This document shows positions 9,321-19,700 of a stretch of 64,000 nucleotides of DNA, one piece after another. The stretch comes from Candidatus Methylomirabilota bacterium (GTDB taxonomy: Bacteria > Methylomirabilota > Methylomirabilia > Methylomirabilales > Methylomirabilaceae), in contig JAGWQH010000097.1 of assembly GCA_028870115.1 (NCBI GenBank), forward strand, positions 82,369 through 146,368. Reading direction: 5' to 3'. The position numbers and the translations under genes were made by a program. How positions within the stretch are numbered: the first letter of the stretch is position 1; every line of letters starts with the position of its first letter. The notes below the pieces were generated by a model. The model was not told the DNA's origin. It saw only the letters and a list, made by a program, of their open reading frames with translations, and did no database searches.

Positions 9321-10054
9321 TCAGGCGCCCTTTCCACGTGTCCCTCGATCTGCTTTCGTATCTCCTCGATCAGGTCCTGGACTCTGCGGTACTTGGTCTT
9401 GAGGCTCGCTCGATTGACAATGAGCCGCGCTGTCGCCTTGGCGATCTCCTCAACCTCCACCAGCCCATTTGCCTTCAAGGTTTGCCCGGTCTCTACGAGG
9501 TCAACGATCCGCTCGGCCAGCCCGACAAGGGGCGCCAGCTCAAGAGAACCGTTCAACTTAATGATCTCTGCCTGAATCCCTTTACGGCTGAAGTACGCTT
9601 CTGCAAGGTTTGGATATTTGGTGGCCAGCCTGACGTGCGACCAGGAATGGGGGTCATCCTGCTTATGGAGTTCCGCCGGTTCGGCCACAACAAGCCGACA
9701 GGCGCCGAACCTGAGATCCACCGGCTCGTAGACATCGCGACACTGCTCGAGGAGCTGATCCTTCCCCACGATCCCCATGTCAGCAGCGCCATGCTCCACA
9801 TAGGTCGGGATGTCGGCGGGTTTCAATGTGAGGAACTGCAGTTGTCGATCCGGATCCTCGCAGATCAGACGGCGTGAATCGATAAAGCCCCGGAGGCATG
9901 TGATGCCCATCCTCTCAAAGAGGGCCATGACAGGGGACAACAGCCGGCCCTTGGGCAGTGCGATAGCAATACACTCATTGTTCCGAGTTCCAGGTTCCAT
10001 GTTTCGCGTTTCGCGTTTCAGGTCCACACTCGAAACTGGGGACTCAAAACCCAA
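9317..10054 (-). CDS. hisG: ATP phosphoribosyltransferase (short form) with repeat-encoded N-terminus
   Basis: First enzyme of histidine biosynthesis, HisG-short type (245 residues, no ACT domain), which normally needs HisZ as regulatory subunit. The conserved body starts at IAIALPKGRLL and includes DMGIVGKDQLLE and the PRPP loop ELAPLVGLAERIVDLVETG. The first 26 residues come from a heptamer-repeat island. The start appears to be a TTG (10052-10054) just behind an AAAGGAG ribosome site; an internal ATG at 9998-10000 lacks one. The island thus supplies the start region itself. Confidence 0.93.
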   Translation of the reverse strand: MGFESPVSSVDLKRETRNMEPGTRNNECIAIALPKGRLLSPVMALFERMGITCLRGFIDSRRLICEDPDRQLQFLTLKPADIPTYVEHGAADMGIVGKDQLLEQCRDVYEPVDLRFGACRLVVAEPAELHKQDDPHSWSHVRLATKYPNLAEAYFSRKGIQAEIIKLNGSLELAPLVGLAERIVDLVETGQTLKANGLVEVEEIAKATARLIVNRASLKTKYRRVQDLIEEIRKQIEGHVERAPE

Positions 10055-10056
10055 AA
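9980..10056. repeat. Heptamer-repeat island forming the hisG start region
   Basis: On the plus strand eleven consecutive 7-mers run without a break: GTTCCGA, GTTCCAG, GTTCCAT, GTTTCGC twice, GTTTCAG, GTCCACA, then the complementary-type CTCGAAA, CTGGGGA, CTCAAAA and CCCAAAA. It fills the space between murA and the conserved hisG body. Confidence 0.85.
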
Positions 10057-10063
10057 CTCTCCT

Positions 10064-11320
10064 TTATTCTGCGACTCGCTCAATGTCGGCGCCGAGACTC
10101 TGAAGCTTCCGCTCAATCGACTCATATCCCCGGTCGAGATGGTAGACCCGCGACACGGTCGTGGTCCCCTGGGCGGCCAGTCCAGCCAGAACCAGCGATG
10201 CACTCGCTCGCAGATCAGTCGCCATCACCGGTGCACCCGACAGCATAGGGACGCCGTGGACAAACGCGGCAGTGCCGATCACCTTGATGTCCGCACCCAT
10301 CCTCAGCAGCTCGTTTACGTGCATGAACCGGTTTTCAAAGACCGTTTCGGTGATGACACTGCTCCCCCGGGCAATCGACAGAAGCGCCATGAACTGCGCC
10401 TGCATATCGGTGGCAAATCCGGGATAGGGGTGAGTTCTGACATTGACCCCTCGCAATTGTCCGTCTCCCAGGACCCGAATACTGCGGTCCGTCTCCTCTA
10501 CACGCACACCTGTCTCCCGCAGTTTCTCTGTGATCGACTCCAGGTGGCACGGCAGGCAACGATTGATGGTGACATCCCCGCCGGTGATCGCAGCCGCAAT
10601 CATGAACGTCCCCGTCTCGACTCTGTCCGGGATCACCTCGTGCTCTGCTCCGTGCAGATGCGAGACTCCCTCGATAGTGATTGTTGGAGTGCCCTCACCC
10701 TCGATTCTCGCGCCCATGCGATTCAACAGGGCAGCCAGATCGGCAACCTCCGGCTCGCACGCGGCGTTCTCCAGGACGGTGACTCCATCGGCCAGTGTGG
10801 CAGCCATCATCACGTTCTCAGTGCCGGTGACGGTCTGGCCATCGAACGTGATCCTGGCTCCCTTCAACCGCGACGCCTTCGCTTCTACATACCCTGCGTC
10901 CAGGCTGACCATTGCTCCCATCTTCTCAAGGGCCGCCAGATGCAGATTGATCGGCCGTGACCCGATCGCGCACCCTCCCGGCAACGAGACCCGTGCCCGC
11001 CCGAACCGGGCCACCAGCGGGCCCAGGACCAGCACCGATGCCCGCATCGTTTTGACCAGATGGTAGGGGGCCTCATACTGACCAATGCCGTCGGCGCAAA
11101 GGGACAGGATCTCTCGATCCCCTCTCTCGACGCTCACACCTAAATGGTTGAGCAGGCCGATGATCGTCTTCACATCGCCCAATTGCGGAACACGATGCAG
11201 CCGGATCGACTCCCCTGTGAGCAAAGAGGCCACCATTGCGGGCAAGGCCGCATTCTTCGCACCGCCAGCCTCTACCTGTCCCCTGAGAGGAACCCCGCCT
11301 CTGATAATCAGTCTATCCAT
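10064..11320 (-). CDS. murA: UDP-N-acetylglucosamine 1-carboxyvinyltransferase
   Basis: Commits UDP-GlcNAc to peptidoglycan by transferring enolpyruvate from PEP. It has 418 residues. The ATG at 11318-11320 is chosen because GAGGGAGG precedes it and [16 protein letters not shown] is the standard start with Lys22 in [10 protein letters not shown]. The catalytic loop reads [14 protein letters not shown], with Cys in the fosfomycin-sensitive position. [20 protein letters not shown] closes the protein. It overlaps prmC by 8 bases. Confidence 0.96.
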   Translation of the reverse strand: MDRLIIRGGVPLRGQVEAGGAKNAALPAMVASLLTGESIRLHRVPQLGDVKTIIGLLNHLGVSVERGDREILSLCADGIGQYEAPYHLVKTMRASVLVLGPLVARFGRARVSLPGGCAIGSRPINLHLAALEKMGAMVSLDAGYVEAKASRLKGARITFDGQTVTGTENVMMAATLADGVTVLENAACEPEVADLAALLNRMGARIEGEGTPTITIEGVSHLHGAEHEVIPDRVETGTFMIAAAITGGDVTINRCLPCHLESITEKLRETGVRVEETDRSIRVLGDGQLRGVNVRTHPYPGFATDMQAQFMALLSIARGSSVITETVFENRFMHVNELLRMGADIKVIGTAAFVHGVPMLSGAPVMATDLRASASLVLAGLAAQGTTTVSRVYHLDRGYESIERKLQSLGADIERVAE

Positions 11321-12299
11321 GCGCCCTCCCTCGCCGTGGCGCCAAAACGACTCGGTCACGACCGGCTACGTCCTGCCTCACCGCGGGCGGTCCGAAAGCT
11401 TCTCTCTTCCGAACCAATTCCGTCACAGCGGACGCCTGACCGTCGCCGACCTCCAGCGCCAGCCAACCGCTCTCGCGAAGATAGGCGGGAGCCTCTTCGA
11501 TAATTCTCCGATAGTAGCGCAGGCCGTCCGGGCCGCCATCGATGGCCTCGACGGGCTCGTAGGCAGCGATCTCCGGAGACAGGGCACCACAGACTCCGGA
11601 CGGGATATACGGGGGATTTGACACGATCAGGTCACACCCTCCCCCTGCATCAATCGTCCGGAGCGGCTCAAGCAGGTCGCCCTGGATGCAGTGAACCCTG
11701 CTCGTCAGTCCCAGCGCCTCTACGTTCTGTCTGGCGATTCGACAGGCGCCAGGCGAACGATCGATGGCGTAAATGAGTGCATGAGACAGTTCGACTGCCA
11801 GCGCCAGAGCAATCGCGCCGCAGCCGGTGCCGAGGTCCACTATGACAGGCGTTGAGCGTTGAGCGTTGAGCGTTGAGGATTTGGTTGCTGAGCGTGGTCG
11901 CTCCACGTTCCACGCTTCACGCTCCACGCTGATTTTATCCAGGACGGCCTCGATAAGCGTTTCGGTGTCCGGCCTCGGAATCAGGACATCCGGGCTCACC
12001 GCAAAGGGAAGGGACCAGAACTCTTTCACCCCGAGGATATAGGCAATCGGCTCTCTGGCCTCGCGCCGGGACACTATCGATTCAAGGAGGCTTGATCTAT
12101 CCGAGGCAATCGGTTGCTCAGGGTTCAGGATAAACTGCCACCGCGGGATGCCCGATGCAGCCTCCATGAGACACGCCGCATCAAGCTGTGCACTCTGCAC
12201 GCCGCTCTCCATCAGCCGCTCCACTACATGACGATAGGTATAGTCAGCCCTTGCCGTCCCAGCGGGTAGAGTGGCAAGTCCCATAGCGCCCATTGTCAC
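11313..12299 (-). CDS. prmC: Release factor glutamine methyltransferase
   Basis: N5-glutamine methyltransferase acting on the GGQ motif of RF1/RF2. The N-terminal helical domain is followed by the linker [15 protein letters not shown] motif [16 protein letters not shown] and the catalytic NPPYIPSG. At 328 residues it is long: residues about 124-150 are encoded by a heptamer-repeat island, placed between the RPDTE motif and SAM motif I. The GTG start (12297-12299) overlaps the prfA stop by four bases, so enzyme and substrate are translationally coupled. Confidence 0.95.
   Translation of the reverse strand: MTMGAMGLATLPAGTARADYTYRHVVERLMESGVQSAQLDAACLMEAASGIPRWQFILNPEQPIASDRSSLLESIVSRREAREPIAYILGVKEFWSLPFAVSPDVLIPRPDTETLIEAVLDKISVEREAWNVERPRSATKSSTLNAQRSTPVIVDLGTGCGAIALALAVELSHALIYAIDRSPGACRIARQNVEALGLTSRVHCIQGDLLEPLRTIDAGGGCDLIVSNPPYIPSGVCGALSPEIAAYEPVEAIDGGPDGLRYYRRIIEEAPAYLRESGWLALEVGDGQASAVTELVRKREAFGPPAVRQDVAGRDRVVLAPRRGRAHG
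11851..11930. repeat. Inverted heptamer-repeat island inside prmC
   Basis: Plus strand: three GTTGAGC and one GTTGAGG, a 21-nt spacer, then GCTCCAC, GTTCCAC, GCTTCAC, GCTCCAC. The second block is a near complement of the first, so the island can form a hairpin. It is an in-frame insertion of about 27 codons. Confidence 0.85.
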
Positions 12300-13384
12300 A
12301 CCAGGGCCTTTAATCGCTCAGCTTGATCGCTGGCCGCGAGCGCGCCGATCAACTCCTCCAACTCTCCCTCCAGGATCCGCGGAAGGCTGTGGAGCGTGAG
12401 CCCAATTCGGTGATCAGTGACGCGACCCTGTGGGAAATTGTAGGTGCGTATCCGTTCACTCCGGTCCCCTGTTCCTACCTGCTGGCGGCGCGCCTGCGAA
12501 ATCTCTGCCGCCTGCTGCGCTGTGGCGGCTTCAAGCAGACGAGCCCGTAACACCTTCATCGCCTTGGCTCGATTCTTATGCTGCGACTTCTCATCCTGAC
12601 AGGACACCACCATCCCAGTCGGCAGGTGGGTGATTCGCACAGCCGAATCGGTGGTGTTGACGGACTGTCCCCCGGGTCCTGTTGAGCGAAAGACATCGAT
12701 TCGAAGATCTTTCGGATCAATCTGTATCTCCACATCCTCCGCCTCGGGCAGAACGGCAACAGTGACGGTAGAGGTGTGAATTCGACCACTTGACTCAGTA
12801 ACGGGGACCCGCTGCACCCGGTGGACTCCGCTCTCGAATTTCAGACGGCTGTAGGCCCCGCGCCCCTCGATGCTCAGGATCGCCTCCTTCACCCCACCAA
12901 CCCCCGTCTGATTTAAAGACAGCATCTCCACCTTCCAGCCATGCAGCTCGGCGTAACGGCTGTACATTCTGACCAGTTCCGCACCGAACAGCGCAGCCTC
13001 ATCGCCTCCGGCCCCGGCCCGTACCTCCAAGATGATGTTTTTCTCATCCGCCGGGTCACGCGGAAGTAACAGAAGCGTAAGCTCCTCCTCAAGCTTCTCC
13101 CGCTTGATGGCCAGTTCCTCAAGCTCCGCCTCCGCCAGTTCGCGCACGTCGTCCTCGGTTCCGTCGTGCAGGAGCGCCCTTACCTCCTCTACGCTCTGCA
13201 AGACCTTACGATACCGCTGGTACGCCTCCACCACCGGTTCCAGTTCCGCATACGCCTTGGCCAGCCGCTGGAAACGGGCCTGATCGCTGATGACAGCCGG
13301 ATCGCTCATCTGCAGCAGGATCTCGGCAGATCGCTGCTCGACGGCGTTCAGGCGCTCACGCAACTGCTGCATCGACGTCACCAT
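12296..13384 (-). CDS. prfA: Peptide chain release factor 1
   Basis: Class-I release factor of 362 residues. The catalytic [19 protein letters not shown] is at about residues 234-252 and the [10 protein letters not shown] motif before it. The RF1-type sequence RKPATVAE-like region is represented by [19 protein letters not shown]. Codon-recognition domain length fits RF1 rather than RF2, and no programmed frameshift is seen. It is followed by its modifying enzyme PrmC with a GTGA overlap. Confidence 0.94.
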   Translation of the reverse strand: MVTSMQQLRERLNAVEQRSAEILLQMSDPAVISDQARFQRLAKAYAELEPVVEAYQRYRKVLQSVEEVRALLHDGTEDDVRELAEAELEELAIKREKLEEELTLLLLPRDPADEKNIILEVRAGAGGDEAALFGAELVRMYSRYAELHGWKVEMLSLNQTGVGGVKEAILSIEGRGAYSRLKFESGVHRVQRVPVTESSGRIHTSTVTVAVLPEAEDVEIQIDPKDLRIDVFRSTGPGGQSVNTTDSAVRITHLPTGMVVSCQDEKSQHKNRAKAMKVLRARLLEAATAQQAAEISQARRQQVGTGDRSERIRTYNFPQGRVTDHRIGLTLHSLPRILEGELEELIGALAASDQAERLKALV

Positions 13385-13405
13385 CTCAAATAAACAGCCT
13401 CCCGA

Positions 13406-13675
13406 TTAGGGAGCTACCTCCTTCCCTGCTGCTGCAGCAGGGAGTTCCGCGGCGGCGGTCTCTTTGGCCGCCTTCGGCTTCCTGGAATACTTCCGCCGGA
13501 ACCGATCGACCCGTCCCTCGGTGTCAATCAGCTTCTGGCGACCGGTAAAGAGCGGGTGGCACTTAGAGCAGATCTCTACCCGGAGCGCAGGTACGGTAGA
13601 CCGGGTATGGATCACCTCGCCGCACGCGCACGTGATCGTCGTCGGCTGATAGTTAGGATGGATGCCTGGCTTCAT
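13406..13675 (-). CDS. rpmE: 50S ribosomal protein L31 (zinc-binding type)
   Basis: Zinc form of L31, 89 residues. It starts [20 protein letters not shown], and the four Cys ligands lie in CACG and CSKCHP, followed by [22 protein letters not shown] basic/Ala-rich extension of about 18 residues ends the protein. The gene opens the operon that continues through prfA and the his genes, the common rpmE-prfA-prmC order. Zn-type L31 implies the cell counts on zinc supply for this copy. Confidence 0.96.
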   Translation of the reverse strand: MKPGIHPNYQPTTITCACGEVIHTRSTVPALRVEICSKCHPLFTGRQKLIDTEGRVDRFRRKYSRKPKAAKETAAAELPAAAAGKEVAP

Positions 13676-13727
13676 GATTGTCCCCCCCCTGAAAATAGCT
13701 AATTTTTCAGTAAGTTAAATGTACTTT

Positions 13728-13757
13728 ATTATACGTCTAAACACTGAACGCTCTCAA
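13728..13757 (-). promoter_or_regulatory. Promoter of the rpmE-prfA-his operon
   Basis: On the minus strand TTGAGA, an 18-nt spacer and a perfect TATAAT lie about 50 bases before rpmE. The leader then holds a small CTGAAAA/TTTTCAG inverted repeat followed by a run of eight G, which acts as ribosome site. Confidence 0.6.
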
Positions 13758-13840
13758 TAGAAAAGCAGCGTTCAGCCGTCAGCAAAAGCATTGCACTAAA
13801 GCTCCTGGCTGATAGCTGATGACTGTACGCTGAATGCTGC
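13744..13840. repeat. Intergenic repeat patch between rpmE and rho
   Basis: CTGAACGCT at 13744-13752 is mirrored by AGCGTTCAG at 13767-13775. Further on come GCTGATAGCTGATGACTG and GCTGAATGCTGC, a degenerate 7-to-9-mer repeat of the same type as the islands inside hisF, hisG and prmC. It overlaps the -35 region of the rpmE promoter. Confidence 0.6.
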
Positions 13841-13846
13841 ACTACC

Positions 13847-13878
13847 GAAAAAATACAGCCCGTCAGAAAGACGGGCTG
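13847..13878 (-). terminator. Rho-independent terminator of rho
   Basis: On the minus strand CAGCCCGTC, a 5-nt loop and GACGGGCTG form a perfect 9-bp stem, followed by TATTTTTT. It lies 30 bases after the rho stop codon. Confidence 0.9.
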
Positions 13879-13907
13879 ATACATCGTATCGGCGAGAAGA
13901 ACAATAC

Positions 13908-15242
13908 CTATGAATTCATGGCCCTCATGAAATCCTCGTTCGATCTGGCTTCCTTCAACTTCTCGAGCAGGAGTTCCATTGCCTCTACGACACCCATCGT
14001 CTGGAGGACCTTACGGAGGATCCACATCCGGTTGAGTTCCTCCTGCGTGAGCAGGAGCTCCTCCTTCCGCGTGCCTGACCTGAAGATATCGATGGCGGGG
14101 AAGACTCGCTTATCCACCAGCCGTCGATCCAGCACCAGCTCGCAATTGCCGGTCCCTTTGAACTCCTCGAAGATGACATCGTCCATCCGGCTGCCGGTAT
14201 CGATCAGGGCTGTAGCCATGATCGTCAGGCTGCCGCCCTCTTCAATATTCCGCGCCGCCCCGAAGAACCGTTTGGGACGCTGCAACGCATTGCTATCTAC
14301 GCCGCCGGAGAGCACCTTGCCGCTCGGCGGGACGATGGTGTTGTAGGCTCGTCCCAATCGCGTGATAGAATCCAGCAAGATTACCACATCCCGCTTATGT
14401 TCCACTAACCGTTTGGCCTTCTCGATCACCATCTCGGCCACCTGGACGTGACGTGTAGCCGGCTCATCGAAGGTCGAACTGACCACCTCCGCCTTGACAG
14501 AGCGCTGGAAGTCCGTCACCTCCTCAGGCCGCTCGTCGATCAGGAGAACGATCAGGATCACCTCAGGGTGATTCTTGGTGATGCTGTTGGCGATCTTTTG
14601 CAGGAGGATGGTCTTGCCCGTCCTCGGCGGGGCGACGATCAGCCCACGCTGCCCCTTACCGATCGGCGTGAGGAGATCCATCACACGCATGTTCAGTTCG
14701 TCCTGTGTAGTCTCCAGCCGAATCCGCTGATTTGGGAAGAGGGGAGTCAGGTTATCGAAGAGGATCTTTTCCTTGATCAACTCCGGGTTTTCGAAGTTCA
14801 CCGCCTCGACCTTGAGAAGGGCGAAGTAGCGCTCGCCTTCCTTGGGGGGTCTCACCTGACCCGACACGGTGTCGCCGGTCCTGAGGTCAAAGCGCCGAAT
14901 CTGCGACGGCGATACGTAAATGTCGTCCGGCCCCGGCAGGTAATTGTAGTCCGGCGCTCGAAGGAAGCCAAACCCATCGGGCAGAACCTCAAGTACACCC
15001 TCCGCGAAAATCAGCCCGCTCTTCTCGGTTTGTGCCTCAAGGATCTTAAAGATGAGCTCTTGCTTGCGAAGGCCACTGGCACCCACCACGTTCAGGGTCC
15101 TCGCAATGGAGCTTAACTCAGAGATGGTCTTCTCTTTCAACTCTACAATATTCATCGAACCACCCCTGGGAAGCGCCGCAGCAACCTCCTTTACTTCTGA
15201 CACACTGGACCGTCTGGTCGTTTCAGACGCTGATGGGGCCAT
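13908..15242 (-). CDS. rho: Transcription termination factor Rho
   Basis: Hexameric RNA-dependent ATPase that ends transcription. The N-terminal Rho domain ([17 protein letters not shown]), the RNA-binding cold-shock-like fold ([20 protein letters not shown]), Walker A ([16 protein letters not shown]), Walker B ([16 protein letters not shown]) and the R-loop ([14 protein letters not shown]) are all present. With the ATG at 15242, which has a good GAGGAG site, the protein is 444 residues. An internal ATG at 15155 would give the classical 415-residue form. It is monocistronic with its own intrinsic terminator. Confidence 0.96.
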   Translation of the reverse strand: MAPSASETTRRSSVSEVKEVAAALPRGGSMNIVELKEKTISELSSIARTLNVVGASGLRKQELIFKILEAQTEKSGLIFAEGVLEVLPDGFGFLRAPDYNYLPGPDDIYVSPSQIRRFDLRTGDTVSGQVRPPKEGERYFALLKVEAVNFENPELIKEKILFDNLTPLFPNQRIRLETTQDELNMRVMDLLTPIGKGQRGLIVAPPRTGKTILLQKIANSITKNHPEVILIVLLIDERPEEVTDFQRSVKAEVVSSTFDEPATRHVQVAEMVIEKAKRLVEHKRDVVILLDSITRLGRAYNTIVPPSGKVLSGGVDSNALQRPKRFFGAARNIEEGGSLTIMATALIDTGSRMDDVIFEEFKGTGNCELVLDRRLVDKRVFPAIDIFRSGTRKEELLLTQEELNRMWILRKVLQTMGVVEAMELLLEKLKEARSNEDFMRAMNS

Positions 15243-15752
15243 CTACGCAAACTCCTCTTCCTTAAGTACAACTGTTGACGATGAATCGACTTCGCGACCT
15301 TAACCCGGTACTCGCCTGTCCCTGTGACCAGTCTGCAGTGTGACGCGCGCAAATATTCGGAAGCCGATCACCAGGAATAAGGCCCCTGCCGAACGCATGG
15401 GAAATAACGGTCTGAATCGGAAAGCCAGATGAGTTAGATCTTGGGCAGCGTCGGTCTTCCTCACTCCCCGTTATCGCAATTCAGGGCCGACCGACAAACG
15501 ACACTCTGGAGAAATCATACCCTCAGCGAGATTGTCAACCTAAACCTAGTGGAGCCCATGCGCTTTGTCAAGCCTTTTTTGACCCTGTCTATGGATTGGC
15601 TTCCTCCAGATCCGGTTACGCGGCAACGCCCTTGCGCTTCGCTATGCCATCACCTCCATCAGGTTGTCAAGGGAACTTTCACTCTCAGGCTGTCAAACAT
15701 GCTCGGTATACCAAGAGCAAAAGATTGAAACGCCAAATTCGATAAGCTTTCT
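15243..15752. other. Intergenic region upstream of rho, no gene recognised
   Basis: Some 510 bases separate rho from the divergent acetyltransferase promoter. A 95-codon plus-strand frame at 15441-15728 has no recognisable family and no ribosome site. The region presumably holds the rho promoter and a long leader, as rho is often autoregulated, but no convincing attenuator was found by eye. Confidence 0.4.
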
Positions 15753-15779
15753 TGACTTTTTCTGCCTCCAACTATAATC
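15753..15779 (+). promoter_or_regulatory. Promoter of the GNAT acetyltransferase
   Basis: TTGACT, a 15-nt spacer and a perfect TATAAT. The start of transcription would fall near 15786, downstream of the first ATG of the frame, which supports the GTG start at 15818. Confidence 0.55.
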
Positions 15780-15817
15780 TACTTTCACAGTACATTCCTA
15801 AGCTAGAGGGTGCTTTT

Positions 15818-16597
15818 GTGGACGCATTACTTCGCAATGCCCTGGATTCTTACGAAACCTACCTCGTCGAGCGCAACCACTCCATGGGTTGCCTGGTGAC
15901 GATTAGACGCCCGTTCGTGCTTTTCATAAACGACGAGATCGCCGCATCCAGTTACAACTATGCCGATGTTGTGCCGTGGTGTACGATGCCGAGGCGCGAA
16001 CGCATCGAGGAGGTCATGGCGCACTACCGCGCGCGCGGCCACAGTCCGTACTTCAATTTCACGCTAGAGACGGCGCCGCATGGGCTTGCCCAGGCATTGC
16101 AGTCGTCGGGATGCGTGCTTACATCTCACAAGTATGTCATGTTTCAGCGCGAGCCGGTCGACCCGCCCATCCCGGCAGACGTGCGACTGGGCGAGACGGG
16201 ACCAGAGGACATGCGGGCTGCCGGGCGTATCCTGAGCGTCAGCTTCGGGTCGGGCGAGTCGACGTGGCAAGAGCCGATGTTACGTGCCCGGCTGGTTGCG
16301 CATATGCGCGCGGCGCATATGCGTCAGCTCGGCGCATGGGTAGATGGCGTGCTTGCCGCAGCGATACATCTGCATACGCTTGTTGGCGTGGGGCATATCA
16401 CCGGGATGGCCACCGCTCCGGAGTTTCGCGGGCGCGGTCTGGCCGGCCTGCTCACGGCGTACGCGGCGCGGTGTACCCGCGAAGAAGGCGCCGCGCTCGT
16501 CGCGCTCGAGGTGGCCACGCCGGATGCGGAGCGTGTCTACACGCGCATCGGGTTCGGTCGAGCGGCAGAACGAGTCGAATACAGCTCACCAAGCTAA
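15818..16597 (+). CDS. GNAT-family N-acetyltransferase
   Basis: A 259-residue protein. The GTG at 15818-15820 follows an AGAGGG site; a frame start at 15752 would lie upstream of the apparent promoter. The C-terminal half is a GNAT domain: the acetyl-CoA loop TAPEFRGRGLAGLLTAYAA near the end and the beta-strand ALVALEVATPDAERVYTRIGF. The N-terminal half looks like a second, degenerate GNAT-like lobe. The substrate cannot be told. It is a lone gene between rho and the RND operon. Confidence 0.8.
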   Translation: MDALLRNALDSYETYLVERNHSMGCLVTIRRPFVLFINDEIAASSYNYADVVPWCTMPRRERIEEVMAHYRARGHSPYFNFTLETAPHGLAQALQSSGCVLTSHKYVMFQREPVDPPIPADVRLGETGPEDMRAAGRILSVSFGSGESTWQEPMLRARLVAHMRAAHMRQLGAWVDGVLAAAIHLHTLVGVGHITGMATAPEFRGRGLAGLLTAYAARCTREEGAALVALEVATPDAERVYTRIGFGRAAERVEYSSPS

Positions 16598-16787
16598 AGG
16601 ATTGCCTCCGGCCACCCTTTGTGTGAATTTCTTCGGCTATCCGGATTAATCTGATTGCTGAGAGCGTCTCAAAAGACCTTCAGGACCCGCCTCCCTCCCA
16701 GGCCACGGGTGTGGGGTTGCCCCAACTCCCCGTACAACACCTGGACCAAGCTCGTCGAGCGCGGACCCTAATGACTTACTCCCTACG

Positions 16788-19700
16788 CTAAAGTTCGCCG
16801 CGTTCCAGGGCCACCTGTGCCTGGAAGTCCTCCTCGCGCTCCCAGCCGTACCTCATGAACAGCGTCGGGACCACGATCATGTTGAGGAGGGTTGAGGTGA
16901 ACAGCCCGCCGAGGATCACCTGGGCCATCGGCCGCTCCAGCTCCTTCCCGGTCGGATCGCCAAAGAGGAGGGGCAGCAGGCCCAGGGCAGCCGCGGCCGC
17001 TGTCATCAGGACCGGGGCCAGCCGATCTTTCGACCCCTCGACGATAACCTGTTCCTTCGGTTCCCCTGCAGCTCGAAGCTGCCGGTAGTGGCTGACGAGG
17101 ATGATCCCATTCCGTGCGGCGATGCCGAAGACGCTGATCAGCCCGATCAGCGAGGGTACGCTTATCACCTTCCCGCTCAAAAAGATCGCCACGACCCCGC
17201 CGATCAGGGCCAGGGGGAGATTGGCCATGACGAGAATGGCAGCTCGCGACGAACGGAAGGCTTTGTAGAGCATAGCGAAGATCCCGACGACCGCCAGCCC
17301 GCCATACACCACCAGGACCCTGGTGGCCGCCTGCTGGCTTTCGAACTGTCCGCCGTATTCGATGAAATAGCCCGCCGGAAGCTCCACTTCTTTGGCGATC
17401 TTGCGCTGGGCCTCTTCAATCACGCTGCCAAGATCCCGGCCGGCGACATTGGCCTGAACAAGCGTTCGCCGTTGGACCTTCTCCCGGTTGATCATAAAGG
17501 GACTGTTCGCGACCTGTACGTCGGCCACCAGCCCGAGCGGGATCTTCCGGCCCTCCGGGGTGTCGATGAGCAGATTCCGCATCGAGGCGGGGTCCTGTCG
17601 GGAGGTCTCGTCGAACCAGACAAAGAGGTCGAAGGCGCGCTGTCCCTCCACGACGCGGGAAAGGGCCGTTCCGGCAAAGGCAACCTCAGCCGTCTTCAAG
17701 ACGTTGCCTGCGTCGAGGCCAAGCCGGGCCGCCTCCTCCCGATTGACCATGATCTGAATGCCCGGGACATGAATGAGAGGCTCACGGAAGAGATCCGTCA
17801 CACCTCGGATCCCTCGCATGATCTGCTCCACCTGTTCCCCCTTTGCCGCGAGCACCGCCAGATCGGGCCCGTAGACCTTGATGGCGATCTGGGTCCGTGT
17901 TCCCGAGAGGACCTCGTCCATACGCTCGGAGATGAACTGCCTAAGGCTGGTGGCCACACCTGGGAATTCCTCCACGTCTTCTCGGATGGCGGCCAGCAGC
18001 GTCTCCCGATCGCGCTTCCCGTACCGGAGGGCGATGTCGAACTCACTCGCATTCGGAGGAAGCGTGTCGATATCGAGCTCTGCCCTTCCGGCCCGCTGGG
18101 CGACAGAGACAACCTCGGGCTGCTGCTTCAGCAGGCCGGTGATCCGATTGCCGAGACGGATCGATTCCGGCAGCGAGGTCCCCGGGAGCAACGTCAGGTG
18201 GAGGATGAAGTTGCCCTCCCGGAACTCCGGGAGGAAGGAGCGGCCGAAGAAGGGGATGAGGGCCAGGCTCCCGGCTGTGAGCAACGCGCTGATCGCCATG
18301 ACCCAGCGTTGATGGCGGAGGGCCCTGCGCAGGAGGGCCTCATAGACCCGCTTCATGCCACGGATGGTCAGGCTTTCCTGCTCTGGAGCGGCCGCTCGCC
18401 CACGAATCAGCAGCAGCGCAGCGAAGGCAGGGACCAACGTCGCAGCGACCAGCAGAGACGCGAAGAGTGAAAGGGTGAATGCGAGCCCCAGCGGAGTGAA
18501 GATCCGCCCCTCGACGCCGCCCAGGAAGAAAATCGGCATGAAGACGATCAGGATGATCCAGGTGGCATAGACTACCGCGTGCCGGATCTCCACGGACGCC
18601 TCGTAGATCACCTTCAGGGGAGAATCGGGGTGGGCCTTCTCGCGGTTGAGGCGGAGCCGACGGACGATATTCTCCACATCCACGATCGCGTCGTCTACCA
18701 CGGCGCCGACGGCGATGGCGAGGCCCCCCAGAGTCATCGCGTTGATGCCGACCCCAAAGGCCTTGAGTAAGAGCACGCCGAAGATCAGCGACGTCGGCAA
18801 CGCCGTCAAGGTGACCAAGGAGGCGCGGAGATTAAAGAGAAAAAAGATGACGACGATACTCACAGCCAGCCCGCCCTCCAGGAGGGCGCCACGGAGGTTG
18901 GCGATGGATGACTCGATGAAGCTCGCCTGCCGGAAGACCCGGGTGGTCATCTCGATTCCCGGCGGGAGGGCCTTCCGGATCTCCTCCAGGGCACGCTCAA
19001 CCTGGTAGGTGACCGTCAATGTATCGGCCCCGAAGAGTTTCGAAACGGTCCCGAGGACGGCCGGCTTGCCGTTGAAGCTCGCATCGCCCCGCTTCACCTC
19101 CGGGCCGAGCTGCACTGTCGCCACCTGATCGAGCCGGATCGGGGCGCCGCCGCGCTCCGCGACCTGGGTCTGCGCCAGTTGCTCGAGGGACGCGATCCGA
19201 CCGGCGCCGGTGACGACGTACTCCTGGCCGGGCGTCACAAGGAAGCCTCCCGACACGCTCACATTCGTTTCCCTCACCGCATCGAGAACCTCCTTGATCG
19301 TCACCCCGTACTGCAGCAGCTTCTCCGACGACAGGAGGGCCTGATACTGTTTCGCCTCGCCGCCCATTGACACCACCGATGCCACTCCAGGGATCGCCAG
19401 CAACCGGTTGCGAATATCCCAGTCGGAGATCGTGCGAAGTTCCATCGGGGAGACGCGCTCGCTCGTGAGCGCATACTTGACCAGCCAACTCACGGCCGAG
19501 GTGATCGGGAGCATGGTAGGATTTTGTGCCCCTGGCGGAAGGCGATCCTTGACCGCCTGAAGCCGTTCAGTGATGAGCTGGCGGGCCGTGTAGATGCTCG
19601 TTCCCCATGTGAAGACCACGACCATGCTCGAGAGCCCGGCCGTCGAGGTGGACCGGATCGCCTCGACGCCTGGGGTCCCGTTGAGGGCGCTCTCGATCGG

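Noticed and set aside
15441..15728. Plus-strand frame of 95 codons upstream of the acetyltransferase
   Set aside because: No ribosome site, no domain, and mixed composition; probably rho leader DNA.
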